A DNA stretch of 64,000 nucleotides from JANMJD01 sp963828405 (GCA_963828405.1 CAWHEG010000012.1:124001-188000), one strand, 5' to 3'. Shown: positions 37,278 to 47,000, counted from the first letter of the stretch. Translations and numbers: made by a program. Notes: generated by a model from the letters alone, not told the origin.

Positions 37278-38038
37278 GCGCGGTGGGCTCGCTCGGGCCG
37301 GAGGCGCCGTCGTACGACATCATCGCCCCGGCCAAGCTCACACTCGGGCTCCGCGTCACCGGGCGACGCCCCGACGGATACCACCTGATCGACGCCGAGA
37401 TGGTCACCCTCGCCCTCCACGACGTGCTGACGATCGCGCCCGGCGACGGCGTCGAGGTCACCGGGCCGTTCGCCCCCGGCGTCCCGACCGGTCACGACAA
37501 CCTGGTCAGCCGGGCGCTACGCCTGGCCGGTCGCCGGGCCCGAGTGACCATCGACAAGCGGATCCCGCACGGCGGCGGCCTCGGCGGTGGCTCGGCCGAC
37601 GCCGCGGCCGTCCTGCGTTGGGCCGGGTACGCCGATGCGGCCGGCGCGGCGACGATCGGGGCCGACGTGGCCTTCTGCCTCGTCGGCGGACGGGCCCGCG
37701 TCTCGGGCATCGGTGAGATCGTCGAACCGCTCGGGTCCCGCGACCAGGAGTTCACCCTGGTCATTCCCCCGCTGGCCTGTTCGACGCCGCTCGTCTACCG
37801 CGTCTGGGACGAGCTCGGGGGGCCCCGGGGCGACCATCACAACGACCTCGAACCGGCGGCACTGGTCGTCGAGCCACGCCTCACCCGGTGGCGCGACCGG
37901 ATCGCCGAGGTGGCCGGGGTGCGACCGGTGCTGGCAGGAAGCGGGTCGACCTGGTTCGTCGAAGGTGCCCGCCAATCGCTCGTCGAGGCGTTCCCCGACG
38001 CCACGGTCGTCGTGACGCGCACCGACCGCCCGGCATGA
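37274..38038 (+). CDS. ispE: 4-diphosphocytidyl-2-C-methyl-D-erythritol kinase
   Basis: IspE phosphorylates CDP-ME in the non-mevalonate isoprenoid pathway. The 254-residue GHMP kinase is somewhat short (E. coli has 283). Motifs are IIAPAKLTLGLRVTGRRPDGYH, the ATP loop PHGGGLGGGSADAAAVL and the C-terminal VRPVLAGSGSTWFVEG. The GTG overlaps the rsmA stop. The stop codon lies in the loop of a strong hairpin that probably ends the transcript. Confidence 0.93.
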   Translation: MSAVGSLGPEAPSYDIIAPAKLTLGLRVTGRRPDGYHLIDAEMVTLALHDVLTIAPGDGVEVTGPFAPGVPTGHDNLVSRALRLAGRRARVTIDKRIPHGGGLGGGSADAAAVLRWAGYADAAGAATIGADVAFCLVGGRARVSGIGEIVEPLGSRDQEFTLVIPPLACSTPLVYRVWDELGGPRGDHHNDLEPAALVVEPRLTRWRDRIAEVAGVRPVLAGSGSTWFVEGARQSLVEAFPDATVVVTRTDRPA

Positions 38039-38051
38039 CCGGGCGGTCGGT
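38021..38051 (+). terminator. 13-bp hairpin over the ispE stop codon
   Basis: ACCGACCGCCCGG pairs perfectly with CCGGGCGGTCGGT around a 5-nt loop CATGA that contains the ispE TGA. No T-run follows, as is common in high-GC actinobacteria. It also faces the convergent bS22 gene. Confidence 0.7.
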
Positions 38052-38110
38052 CGCGGCGTTCCTCGGGCGAAGCCGGGATCGTGACTCGGACGACCGGCGG
38101 TGGCGACGCC

Positions 38111-38206
38111 CTACTTGTTGCGCCGCTGGAAGCGCGTGCGCTTCAGCATCTTGCGGTGCTTCTTCTTACGCATGCGCTTACGGCGCTTCTTGATCAACGA
38201 TCCCAT
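38111..38206 (-). CDS. Small ribosomal protein bS22 (AURKAIP1/COX24-like)
   Basis: The whole 31-residue protein reads MGSLIKKRRKRMRKKKHR then KMLKRTRFQRRNK. This is a highly basic peptide matching the bS22 protein seen at the decoding region of mycobacterial ribosomes, and the AURKAIP1/COX24 domain. The ATG at 38206 and TAG at 38111 give the exact family length. It is monocistronic and convergent with ispE. Confidence 0.92.
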   Translation of the reverse strand: MGSLIKKRRKRMRKKKHRKMLKRTRFQRRNK

Positions 38207-38291
38207 AACGGGGGGCAACGCTACCGGTCGATCGACCGCGAAAGCGAAACGGCGTCGGCGAGGTCCAGCCGGTAGCGTGTCGCCGACCCGA

Positions 38292-38366
38292 TCGGGGGTC
38301 GTCCAATGGGCAGGACAACGGATTTTGGTTCCGTGAATAGGGGTTCGAAGCCTCTCCCCCGAGCCA
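38292..38366 (+). tRNA. tRNA-Gln (anticodon UUG)
   Basis: The full cloverleaf can be drawn. The acceptor TCGGGGG pairs with CCCCCGA. The D-arm is GTCC...GGAC. The anticodon arm ACGGA-TTTTGGT-TCCGT has TTG at positions 34-36. The T-arm is AGGGG-TTCGAAG-CCTCT. The discriminator is G and CCA is encoded. It reads CAA codons. It stands alone between bS22 and glmU. Confidence 0.95.
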
Positions 38367-38440
38367 GATCCGGTCCCGCCGGAGAGATTTGGGCCGCAGG
38401 ACGCACACGTCGGGGGCCGATCGCGTTGTAGAACTGGTTC

Positions 38441-39529
38441 ATGCCGGTTTCCGCCATCGTCCTCGCCGCCGGAGAAGGAACGCGGATGCGCTCCAACCGG
38501 CCCAAGCCGATCCACCAGATCTGCGGCCGCCCGATGGTGATGCACGTCATCCACACGTTGGCCAATCTCGACATCGACCGCACCGTCGTCGTCGTCGGCT
38601 ACGGCGCCGAGCGGGTGACGAAGAAGATCCAGGAGCAGTCGCCCGCCTCGGTGAACGTCTCGTTCGCCGAGCAGCCCGTGCAGCGCGGCACGGGCCACGC
38701 GGTGATGATCGGCCTCACCGCCTTTCCCGACGAGGATCTCGACGACACCTCCACGGTGATCGTCCTGCCCGGCGACACGCCGCTGCTGCGGGCGTCGACG
38801 ATCGAGGACCTCGTCGCCGCCCACGAGACCAGCGGCCAGGCCGCCACACTGCTCACGGCCCGGATGGAGGACCCCACGGGGTACGGCCGGATCGTGCGGG
38901 CCAAGGACGGTCGCGTCGTCCACATCGTCGAGCAGCGCGACGCCCGGCCCGAGGAGCTGGCGATCACCGAGATCAACACGGGGATCATGGCCTTCCGCCG
39001 CGACCTGCTCGGCCCCGGGCTCCGCCACATCTCGACCGACAACGCCCAGTCGGAGTACTACCTGACCGATGTGGTCGGCGTCCTGGCCACGATGGGGCAC
39101 CGCATCGGGAGTCTCGTGGTCGACGACGCGGCCGAAACCCAGGGCGTCAACGACCGCTGGCAGCTGGCGATGGCCGAGCGGGAGCTGCGGGCCCGAACCA
39201 ACCGGAACTGGCTGCTCAACGGGGTCACGATGCTCGACCCCCGCCAGACGTTCATCGACGTCACGGTGCGCCTCGGTCGTGACGTGACGCTGTATCCGGG
39301 CTCGATCCTGCAGGGCCTGACCACGATCGGCGACGGCGCCGAGATCGGCCCGAACACCCGTCTCGTCGACACCGTCGTCGGCCCCGGAGCCCGCGTCGAG
39401 AACACCGTCGCCACCGATGCCGAGATCGGCGCCGATGCCGTCGTCGGCCCGTTCGCCCATCTACCTGCGGGTTCTCACGTGCCTGAGGGCGCGGTGACCG
39501 GCGCCTTCTACACTGCCCATGGAGAGTGA
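38441..39529 (+). CDS. glmU: GlmU, truncated: uridylyltransferase domain with only a short left-handed helix
   Basis: The N-terminal pyrophosphorylase, which forms UDP-GlcNAc from GlcNAc-1-P and UTP, is complete: IVLAAGEGTRMRSNRPKPIH, EQPVQRGTGHAVMIGL, LPGDTPLLR and TEINTGIMAFRRDLL. A few hexapeptide-repeat turns follow (TVRLGRDVTLYPGS, GDGAEIGPNTRL, ATDAEIGADAVVG). The protein ends at 362 residues; E. coli GlmU has 456. The missing part holds the His and Arg/Lys residues for GlcN-1-P acetylation. The first step of the pathway must then be done by another acetyltransferase. No frameshift continuation is visible: prs starts 22 bases later. Confidence 0.9.
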   Translation: MPVSAIVLAAGEGTRMRSNRPKPIHQICGRPMVMHVIHTLANLDIDRTVVVVGYGAERVTKKIQEQSPASVNVSFAEQPVQRGTGHAVMIGLTAFPDEDLDDTSTVIVLPGDTPLLRASTIEDLVAAHETSGQAATLLTARMEDPTGYGRIVRAKDGRVVHIVEQRDARPEELAITEINTGIMAFRRDLLGPGLRHISTDNAQSEYYLTDVVGVLATMGHRIGSLVVDDAAETQGVNDRWQLAMAERELRARTNRNWLLNGVTMLDPRQTFIDVTVRLGRDVTLYPGSILQGLTTIGDGAEIGPNTRLVDTVVGPGARVENTVATDAEIGADAVVGPFAHLPAGSHVPEGAVTGAFYTAHGE

Positions 39530-39551
39530 TCCGTCGGGGGAGGGCCTGAGC

Positions 39552-40541
39552 ATGGACAAGGTGACCACGAAGCGTTTGGCGCTGTACTCGGGGCGCACCC
39601 ACCCGGCGCTGGCCACGGAGGTCGCCGCCCACCTCGGCATCGAACTCGGCCATCCCAACCTCGTCGACTTCGCCAACGGCGAGATCCGACCGCGGTTCGG
39701 CGAGAGCGTCCGGGGCACCGACGTGTTCATCATGCAAACCCACTTCGGGGTCGACGGCCGGTCGATCAACGACTCGATCATGGAACAGCTGATCATGATC
39801 GACGCCGCCCAGCGGGCGTCGGCCAAGCGGATCACCGCGGTGTGCCCGTTCTACGGCTATGCCCGCCAGGACCGCAAGGCCGAGGGCCGCGAGCCGATCA
39901 CCGCCCGGCTCGTCGCCGACCTGTTCCGCGCCGCCGGTGCCAAACGGATGGTGTCGATCGACCTGCACTCCGGCCAGATCCAGGGGTTCTTCGACGGTCC
40001 CGTCGACCACCTCACGGCGATGCCGGTGCTCGAGGCGTACGTCCGCATGCACGCCGACGAGCCGGTGATCGTCTCGCCCGATGCCGGACGGATCAAGGTG
40101 GCCGAGCGGATGCGCCAGCACCTCCACGACAAGGGGGCGGACCTGGCCTTCATCTACAAGAGCCGCCCGAAGGGCACGACCAACATCGCCCAGGCGAAGG
40201 ATGTCATCGGCGACGTGCGCGGCCGGCTGTGCATCCTCACCGACGACATGATCGACACGGGGGGCACCATCGTGTCGGCGACCGAGGTGCTGCTCGACAA
40301 GGGGGCGACGGAGGTCTGGGCGATGGCCACCCACGGCGTGCTCTCCGGGCCGGCCGTCGACCGGTTGAAGAACTCGCCGATCACCCGGATCGTGCTCACC
40401 GACACGCTGCCGTTGCCGCCGGAGAAGCAGATCGACAAGATCGAGGTGCTCTCGGTGGGCCCGATCATCGCCGCGGCGCTGGCCGCGGTGTTCGACGACT
40501 CGAGCGTCAGCGAGATCTTCGGCGGCGAGAATTTGAGTTAG
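39552..40541 (+). CDS. prs: Ribose-phosphate pyrophosphokinase (PRPP synthetase)
   Basis: Makes PRPP from ribose-5-phosphate and ATP for nucleotide, His and Trp synthesis. The 329-residue protein shows the family motifs FANGEIRPRFGESVRGTDVF, PFYGYARQDRKAEGREPI, SIDLHSGQIQGFFDGPVDHL and the PRPP loop CILTDDMIDTGGTIVSA. The ATG at 39552 is favoured; an upstream ATG gives an 11-residue extension that lies against the glmU stop. glmU-prs-rplY-pth is a classical bacterial order. Confidence 0.95.
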   Translation: MDKVTTKRLALYSGRTHPALATEVAAHLGIELGHPNLVDFANGEIRPRFGESVRGTDVFIMQTHFGVDGRSINDSIMEQLIMIDAAQRASAKRITAVCPFYGYARQDRKAEGREPITARLVADLFRAAGAKRMVSIDLHSGQIQGFFDGPVDHLTAMPVLEAYVRMHADEPVIVSPDAGRIKVAERMRQHLHDKGADLAFIYKSRPKGTTNIAQAKDVIGDVRGRLCILTDDMIDTGGTIVSATEVLLDKGATEVWAMATHGVLSGPAVDRLKNSPITRIVLTDTLPLPPEKQIDKIEVLSVGPIIAAALAAVFDDSSVSEIFGGENLS

Positions 40542-40598
40542 GCGCTCCGCCCCATACACTTGACCGCCGTTTGCTGAACGTCCCCGAAGGACCGCGCC

Positions 40599-41207
40599 AT
40601 GTCTCAGATCACTCTCGCCGCCCAGACCGGGCGGGCCACCGGTTCCCCCGCCTCCCGCCGCCTACGGGCCGAGGACCTGATCCCCGGGGTGATCTACGGC
40701 CAGGGCATGACGCCGATCACGCTGTCGGTCAACCGGCGCGAGCTGCGCCTGGCGATCAACAACCCGGCCGGGATGAACACGCTGCTGTCCCTCCACGTCG
40801 AGGGCAAGAGATATCCGGCGATCATCAAGCAGATTCAGCGCCACCCCATCCGCCGCACGGTCAGCCACATCGACTTCATGCAGGTCAACATGGCCGAGGA
40901 CATCACGATCTCGGTGCCGCTGCACCTCACCGGTGAGGCCAAGGCCGTCGTCGACGAGGGAGGCCTGGTCGACCCGGCCGTCGATTCGATCGAGGTCACC
41001 TGCACCCCCGGCAACATGCCCAACGAGATCGTCATCGACATCTCCGGCATGCAGCCCGGCGATGTGCTGCGGATCGGTGACATCACCCTTCCCGCCGGGG
41101 TGGTGGCCAACGGCGACCCCGACACGGCCGTCGCCACGACGATGATGCCGGCCGCCGGCGTCGCCGAGCCCGAGACCGCCGACGTCGAGGCCGCCGAGGG
41201 CGAGTGA
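40599..41207 (+). CDS. rplY: 50S ribosomal protein bL25, Ctc (long) form
   Basis: This 202-residue protein is the two-domain TL5/Ctc form that binds 5S rRNA. The N-terminal L25 domain has LIPGVIYGQGMTPITLSVNRREL and HPIRRTVSHIDFMQVNM. The C-terminal beta domain (VPLHLTGEAKAVVDEGG, SIEVTCTPGNMPNEIVIDI) is followed by an acidic Glu-rich tail. The ATG at 40599 lies downstream of GAAGGA. It overlaps pth by 4 bases. Confidence 0.94.
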   Translation: MSQITLAAQTGRATGSPASRRLRAEDLIPGVIYGQGMTPITLSVNRRELRLAINNPAGMNTLLSLHVEGKRYPAIIKQIQRHPIRRTVSHIDFMQVNMAEDITISVPLHLTGEAKAVVDEGGLVDPAVDSIEVTCTPGNMPNEIVIDISGMQPGDVLRIGDITLPAGVVANGDPDTAVATTMMPAAGVAEPETADVEAAEGE

Positions 41208-41809
41208 GACTCGCCGGCGGCGATCGGCGGGGCACACCCGCCGATCTGCTCGTCGTCGGCCTCGGGAACCCGGGCCGGGAGTACGAGCGCACCCGCCACA
41301 ACGTGGGCGCCGAGGTCGTCGCCACGATCGCCGCCGCACACGCCAGCCCCCTCAAGTCGGGCAGGGAGCGGGCGATGGTCGCCGAGATCACCCTGGCCGG
41401 GGCACGAGTCGCCCTTGCCTTCCCGACCACGTTCATGAACGCCTCGGGCGAGTCCGTCGTGCGGCTGGTCCGCCGCTACGGCATCGACGATCCGACCAAG
41501 CTCCTGGTCGTCCACGACGAACTCGACCTGCCGCCCGGCACGGTGCGCATCAAGCAGGGCGGCGGGCTGGCCGGCAACAACGGCCTGCGTTCGATCACCC
41601 AGCATCTGAAAACCCAGGACTACCTGCGGATCCGGATCGGGATCGGCAAGCCCCCCTCCAAGGAGCGCGGCGCCGACCACGTGTTGTCGAAGATCTCCAA
41701 GGCCGAGCGGGCCCTGCTCGACGCGGCCATCGTGCGCGCCTGCGAGGCCGTCGAGCTGATCGTCCGCCTCGGCGTGGACGGGGCGATGAACGAGGTCAAC
41801 CGCGCCTGA
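41204..41809 (+). CDS. pth: Peptidyl-tRNA hydrolase
   Basis: Recycles peptidyl-tRNA released during translation. The 201-residue protein has the catalytic His in VVGLGNPGREYERTRHNVG, the FMNASGESV motif, VVHDELDLPPGTVRIKQGGGLAGNNGLRSI and RIRIGIGKPPSKERGADHVL. GTG start at 41204 overlaps the rplY stop. Confidence 0.95.
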   Translation: MRLAGGDRRGTPADLLVVGLGNPGREYERTRHNVGAEVVATIAAAHASPLKSGRERAMVAEITLAGARVALAFPTTFMNASGESVVRLVRRYGIDDPTKLLVVHDELDLPPGTVRIKQGGGLAGNNGLRSITQHLKTQDYLRIRIGIGKPPSKERGADHVLSKISKAERALLDAAIVRACEAVELIVRLGVDGAMNEVNRA

Positions 41810-41842
41810 GTGGGGAGGCACAGGCTCGACTACATTCGCCGG

Positions 41843-42256
41843 GTGCCGTCCGAGCCTCCGTCCGCCGTCCCGTCGGCCGACTCCGCCCTCGCCGAGCCGG
41901 TCGTCCACCTCGTTCGATGGGCGGGACCGTGGCCGGACGACGACAAGGACGCCAACTTCAAAGCGGAGGTGGCGCTGTACTCCCACGCCGATCCGCTGAG
42001 CACGATCCGGACATTGGCCGCGGCGATCGACGTGCCGGTGGGGGCAATCGTACGGTACGTGCTCGCCCGGTGGGCCAGCGAGGGCGCCTCGGGGTTGCTC
42101 GAGCTCGGCCCGACGATGGTTCGACGCCTGCACGGTGTGGCCGAGGCGGCGGGCGACGGTAGCGCGCACGACAAGCTCGCCGCCTATGAGCAGTTGCGCC
42201 AGATGCTGTCGTGGCTCAATCACCCGCTCGATCACCCCGAGGTCTACGACTTCTAG
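41843..42256 (+). CDS. Conserved hypothetical protein (DUF6027-like)
   Basis: This 137-residue soluble protein has the segments VVHLVRWAGPWPDDDKDANFKAEVALYSHADPLSTIRTLAAAIDVPVG (shown in part only) and LRQMLSWLNHPLDHPEVYD. It resembles DUF6027 proteins of actinobacteria, which I recognise only loosely. A GTG at 41843 is taken as start; the frame is open to a GTG at 41810, immediately after pth. No function is known. Confidence 0.5.
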   Translation: MPSEPPSAVPSADSALAEPVVHLVRWAGPWPDDDKDANFKAEVALYSHADPLSTIRTLAAAIDVPVGAIVRYVLARWASEGASGLLELGPTMVRRLHGVAEAAGDGSAHDKLAAYEQLRQMLSWLNHPLDHPEVYDF

Positions 42257-42357
42257 CAGGGGCTCCTTGCACGGCGCCGACCCCGGACCCCGATCCACAA
42301 CCCCGGACCCACGGCCGGCGGGTCCGCCGCCGCTCGGCCGGCGGGCGGGGCCGGCGT

Positions 42358-43629
42358 TCACGGCGCACCGTCGAGCGAGCCGACGAACGACAGCTGCACG
42401 CCCTCATCCCCGGATCGCACAGCGTCATCCCCGGATCGCACGGCGTCTAGCCGGTCGTCGACCTGCGGGGTCGCGCCACGTCGCCAGTGCAGTTCGCCGG
42501 TCGGCCGGCGGATGGTCATCGTGTGCGCCGGGCCGCCGAGCAGCCAGCCGCCCTCGTGGACGAGGTGGTGGTGGTGATGGCAGAGCAGCACGAGGTTCGC
42601 AACGTCGGTGGCTCCCCCCGACTCCCAGGCGACGATGTGGTGAGCCTGGCACCAGCCGGGTGGCCGGTCGCAGCCCGGAAAGACGCAACCCAGGTCACGA
42701 GCGGCGAGCGCGAGGAAGACGTGGCTGCCGACGACCCGCGTGCGGCGGCCCATGTCGAGCGGGACCGAGTCGGCCGCGGTGAGCAGGCGGTGGATGCCAC
42801 AGTCGCAGGCCAACCGCCTGGCCGCCTCGGCCGTCAGCGTCGACCCGTTGTGGATGCGTGCGCGCTCGTTCGCCCGACCGGAGAGCGAGGCCTCGGAGAT
42901 CTCCACGACCAACGTCGGCCGCTCCCGACCGCCGGTGACTGCGCCGGCGCTGTGGGCCGCACACAGATCGGTGAGGGCATCGGCCAGCCGTTGTTCGCGC
43001 AGCCGCCCGGAATCATCGAGTCGGTGCTGTCGGGCGAGATGCTCCAGCGTGAGGCGAACCTGCGCCCCGCACTCCGGGTCGAACGCCCCCTCGACACCGA
43101 CCATGCCATCGCCACGATCGAGGAACCGGAGGAATCGACGGGAACGCTGCACCTCGGCGTCGGCCGCATCCGCCACCGGATCGTGCAGGGCCTTCCACCG
43201 CTCGATCTCGAATCGCATCGTCCTCGGATCGGCCGTCGCTGCCGCCGCCACCAGTGACGCGCCATGGTCGGCGAAGGCGGGATGCCCGGTCACCCTGGCA
43301 ACCTGCGACGCGTTGGCGTGCGGCACGTCGGCGAGATCGGGGGCGAGTTGGAGCGCCCTGCCGAGCTCGAGCTCGCCCCTGGCCCGGCCACGGGAGATGG
43401 ATGCCTGGCCGGCGACGAACGCCTCCGGTGACGACGCCCCGGACTCGGCCCATACGGCGGAGTTCGCCGCGTGATGAGCAAGGCGCGCCCGCGTGGCGCT
43501 GAGGCCGTCGATGACCTCGGACAGCAGCGAGATGAACCGCCGCAGACCACCGCCATCGAGCCCCGACAGGTCAGTGTGACGCAACGCGCCCTCCGCCCGG
43601 ATCAGTTCACCGAGATGGTCACCACTCAT
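42358..43629 (-). CDS. DUF222 / HNH endonuclease domain protein (13E12 type)
   Basis: This 423-residue protein has the DUF222 helical half (ATRARLAHHAANSAVWAESG, SRGRARGELELGRAL, ASQVARVTGHPAF). The C-terminal HNH-type motif is CVFPGCDRPPGWCQAHHIVAWESGGATDVANLVLLCHHHH (positions about 345-385, key residues Cys, Cys, HH, N, H). Many mycobacterial 13E12 repeat genes are LexA-controlled; the near-perfect SOS box 11 bases upstream fits that. Its role in DNA damage is unproven. It interrupts the pth-mfd synteny, so it was probably inserted. Confidence 0.85.
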   Translation of the reverse strand: MSGDHLGELIRAEGALRHTDLSGLDGGGLRRFISLLSEVIDGLSATRARLAHHAANSAVWAESGASSPEAFVAGQASISRGRARGELELGRALQLAPDLADVPHANASQVARVTGHPAFADHGASLVAAAATADPRTMRFEIERWKALHDPVADAADAEVQRSRRFLRFLDRGDGMVGVEGAFDPECGAQVRLTLEHLARQHRLDDSGRLREQRLADALTDLCAAHSAGAVTGGRERPTLVVEISEASLSGRANERARIHNGSTLTAEAARRLACDCGIHRLLTAADSVPLDMGRRTRVVGSHVFLALAARDLGCVFPGCDRPPGWCQAHHIVAWESGGATDVANLVLLCHHHHHLVHEGGWLLGGPAHTMTIRRPTGELHWRRGATPQVDDRLDAVRSGDDAVRSGDEGVQLSFVGSLDGAP

Positions 43630-43640
43630 AGGTCGAGCGT

Positions 43641-43660
43641 ATACGAACACATGTTCGTAT
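43641..43660. promoter_or_regulatory. LexA (SOS) box upstream of the DUF222-HNH gene
   Basis: ATACGAAC-acat-GTTCGTAT has 8-bp perfect arms around four bases, matching the actinobacterial SOS core GAAC-N4-GTTC. It ends 11 bases before the start codon of the minus-strand gene, so LexA should repress it. Confidence 0.8.
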
Positions 43661-43704
43661 TGCAAGGGTTGAGGGCACATTTTGACGAAGTGCCTACACG
43701 CACC

Positions 43705-43965
43705 CGGATGCCACCTGTCTGTGGTCAGATGCTCCGGTTGATTGGGAATCGGTGGCGCTCGTCGGACGCCGACGAACTGTTCGCCGAGGCCATCGACGCC
43801 AACCTCGGCCGAACCGCGCAAGAGGGCGGCCACCATGCAGTCGCCATCGAGGCCCGGGACCGGGTAGAGACCACCCGACGTCTCCGGCTCGGCGACCGCC
43901 ACCCCGCCACCCTCACCGCCCGAGCCAACCTCGAACGCTGGAAGGCTGGGCCCGACAAAGTCTGA
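43705..43965 (+). pseudogene. TPR-protein fragment
   Basis: Near the end of this open stretch the translation reads EARDRVETTRRLRLGDRHP followed by ATLTARANLERWKAG. This resembles a kinesin-light-chain/NB-ARC-type tetratricopeptide unit (LGxxHPxTLxARxNLAxxxxxAG). No start or further repeats are visible. It fills the 43661-43989 gap before mfd, which otherwise shows nothing. Confidence 0.35.
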
Positions 43966-44011
43966 GCCCGATACCCTGACGGGCTCGCCATGACTGCTGT
44001 CTCCACCCCCG

Positions 44012-47000
44012 GTGCGCCCACCGAGGCGCCGACCGGCGCGCTCCGCCGCGCCGCTCGACGCCCTGCCGGAGCTGATCGGGCGCGACGCCGCGCTGGGCCA
44101 GATGCTCGGCCGGGCGAGCGCCGTCCTGGCGGTCCCCGAGGCGGCCCGCCCGATCGCCATCGCCGCCCTGGCCGGGCTCAGCCGGCGCCATCCGCTGGTC
44201 GTCTGCTGCCCGACGGGGACGATGGCCGGACAGCTGTACGACGACCTCGTGCAGTACCTGGGCGCTGCGACGGTCGAGCTCTTCCCGGCCTGGGAGACGC
44301 TCCCGTTCGAGCGGGTCTCGCCCAGCGTCGAGACGATGGGGCGCCGGCTGCGCGTCCTGCACCGCCTCGGCGGCGGAGGGACGGGTGATCCCAGCAGATC
44401 CCCGACGGTCATCGTGTCGAGCATCCGCGCCCTCCTCCAGCGGCTCGGGACGTACGGGGAGCGGGCCGCACCGATCGTCATCCGACCGGGCGACACGATC
44501 GACCCCGACGAGCTGCTCCAGCGTCTCGTCACGATGGGCTACCGGCGTGAGGAACTCGCCGAGCACCGCGGCGAGGTCGCCCGGCGGGGGGCGATCGTCG
44601 ACGTGTTCCCGTCGACGGCCGACGCCCCGATCCGCATCGACCTGTGGGGCGACGAGGTCGACCGCCTCACGGAGTTCTCGGTCAGCGACCAGCGCTCCAC
44701 CGACGACATCGCCGTCGCCGAGATCTTCGCCGCCCGCGAGCTCATCCCCAACGACGCCACCCGCGCCCGCGCCGAGCAGCTGATCGGCGAGGAGCCGTGG
44801 GGTCGCGAGCAGTGGGAGCGGCTGGCCGAGGGCCACCTGTTCGAGGGGATGGAGTCGTGGCTTCCGTGGCTGACCGAGGACGAGGTGCTGATCACCGATC
44901 TGCTCGGCGAGCAAGCCCAGGTCATCCTCATCGAACCGCGCCGCACCCGGGACCGGGCCGCCGACCTGCTCGCCGAGGAGGACGACCTGGCCAGGGCGTT
45001 GGCCACCACCTGGGGCCGCGAGCGCGACGAGACGTTCCCCCGTCTGCATGCCGAGCCTGAGCGGCTGCTGGCGGCCACCCACGGCTCGAGCTGGTCGATG
45101 GTGCCGACCCCCGAGGGCCCCGACGCCCCGCATCTCGAGGCGTCCGGTTGGGGCCCGGTGGCCGGCGATTCGCGGGGCCTGACCAACCGGCTGCGCGAGC
45201 TGATCACCGACGGCTACCGGGTCGTCGTCACCGCCGACACCGAGGGATCGGCCGAGCGGATCGCCAACGCGTTGCGCGACAACGGCCTCGACCTGCCGAT
45301 CCGCGCGGCCGGGCTGGCCGATGAGCACCTCCGCCGTCCGGGCGGCCAGATCGTCGTCGCCCCGCTCCACCGCGGCTGCACGCTGCCGGCCGGCCGGCTG
45401 GCCATCGTCACCGAGTCCGACCTGACCGGGCGCCGCCGGGCCCACCGCCGGCCCCGACCGCGCCAGCGCGAGTCGGCGGGCTTCTTCGAGGACCTCAAGC
45501 CGGGTGACTTCATCGTCCACTACCAGCACGGCGTCGGCCGCTACGAGGGAATGGTCAAGCGCTCGATCGGGGGGATCGAGCGCGACTACCTGCTGCTCGC
45601 CTACAAGGGCGGCGACAAGCTGTACGTCCCGTCCGACCAGATCGACGCCGTGCGCCAGTACGTCGGGGGCGAGGCCCCGACGCTGCACCGGATGGGCGGC
45701 GCCGACTTCGCCAAGGCCAAGGCCCGCGTGCGCAGCGCCGTGCGGGAGATCGCCCAGGAGCTCGTCGTGCTCTACCAGCGGCGGGTCAACGCCAACGGCC
45801 ACCGCTATCCGCCCGACACCCCCTGGCAGCAGGAGATGGAGGATGCGTTCCCGTTCGTCGAGACCCCCGACCAGCGCAAGGCGATCGACGACGTCAAGAA
45901 CGACATGGAGGCGCCCGCCCCGATGGACCGCCTGCTGTGCGGCGATGTCGGTTTCGGCAAGACCGAGGTGGCCATCAGGGCCGCCTTCAAGGCGATCCAG
46001 GACGGCAAACAGGTGGCCGTGCTCGTGCCGACGACGTTGCTCGCCACCCAGCACGGCAACACCTTCGCCGACCGTTTCGCCGGTTACCCGATCCGCGTCG
46101 AGGTGCTCTCCCGATTCCTGAGCGGGGCGCAGGCCCGCAAGGTGATCGCCGGGCTGGCCTCGGGCGAGGTCGACTGCGTGATCGGCACGCACCGGCTGCT
46201 GGCCAACGAGGTTGCGTTCAAGGACCTCGGCCTGCTCGTCGTCGACGAGGAGCAGCGCTTCGGCGTGCAGCACAAGGAGGCGATGAAGAAGCTGCGCCTC
46301 GACGTCGACGTGCTGTCGATGTCGGCGACGCCCATACCCCGCACGCTGGAGATGTCGCTCGTCGGGATCCGCGACCTCTCGTTGCTCCAGACGCCCCCGG
46401 CCGACCGTCAGCCGATCCTCACCTACGTCGGGGAGTACGACGAGCGCGTCGCCGTCGAATCGATCCGCCGCGAGCTGCTGCGCGAGGGCCAGGTGTTCTG
46501 GGTGCACAACCGGGTCCAGTCGATCGAGGAGTGCGCCGCCCGGCTGCGCGAGCTGGTGCCCGAGGCGCGCATCGCCGTCGCCCACGGTCAGATGGACGAG
46601 AGCAAGCTCGAACAGATCGTCGTCGACTTCTGGGAGGGCCGGTTCGACGTGCTCGTGTGCACGACGATCATCGAATCGGGCATCGACATGCCCACCGTGA
46701 ACACCCTCGTCGTCGAACGTGCCGACCTGCTCGGTCTGGGCCAGATGCACCAGCTGCGTGGCCGCGTCGGCCGCTCGGGGAGCCGGGCCTACGCCTACCT
46801 GTTCCATCCCCGCGACCGGGTGCTCACCGAGGAGGCCTACGAGCGGCTGAAGACGATCGGCGAGGCCACCGAGCTGGGCTCGGGCTTCAAGATCGCGATG
46901 CGCGACCTCGAGATCCGCGGCGCCGGCAACATCCTCGGTGAATCGCAGTCGGGTCACATCGCCGCCGTCGGCTACGACCTGTACTGCCAGATGGTCACCG

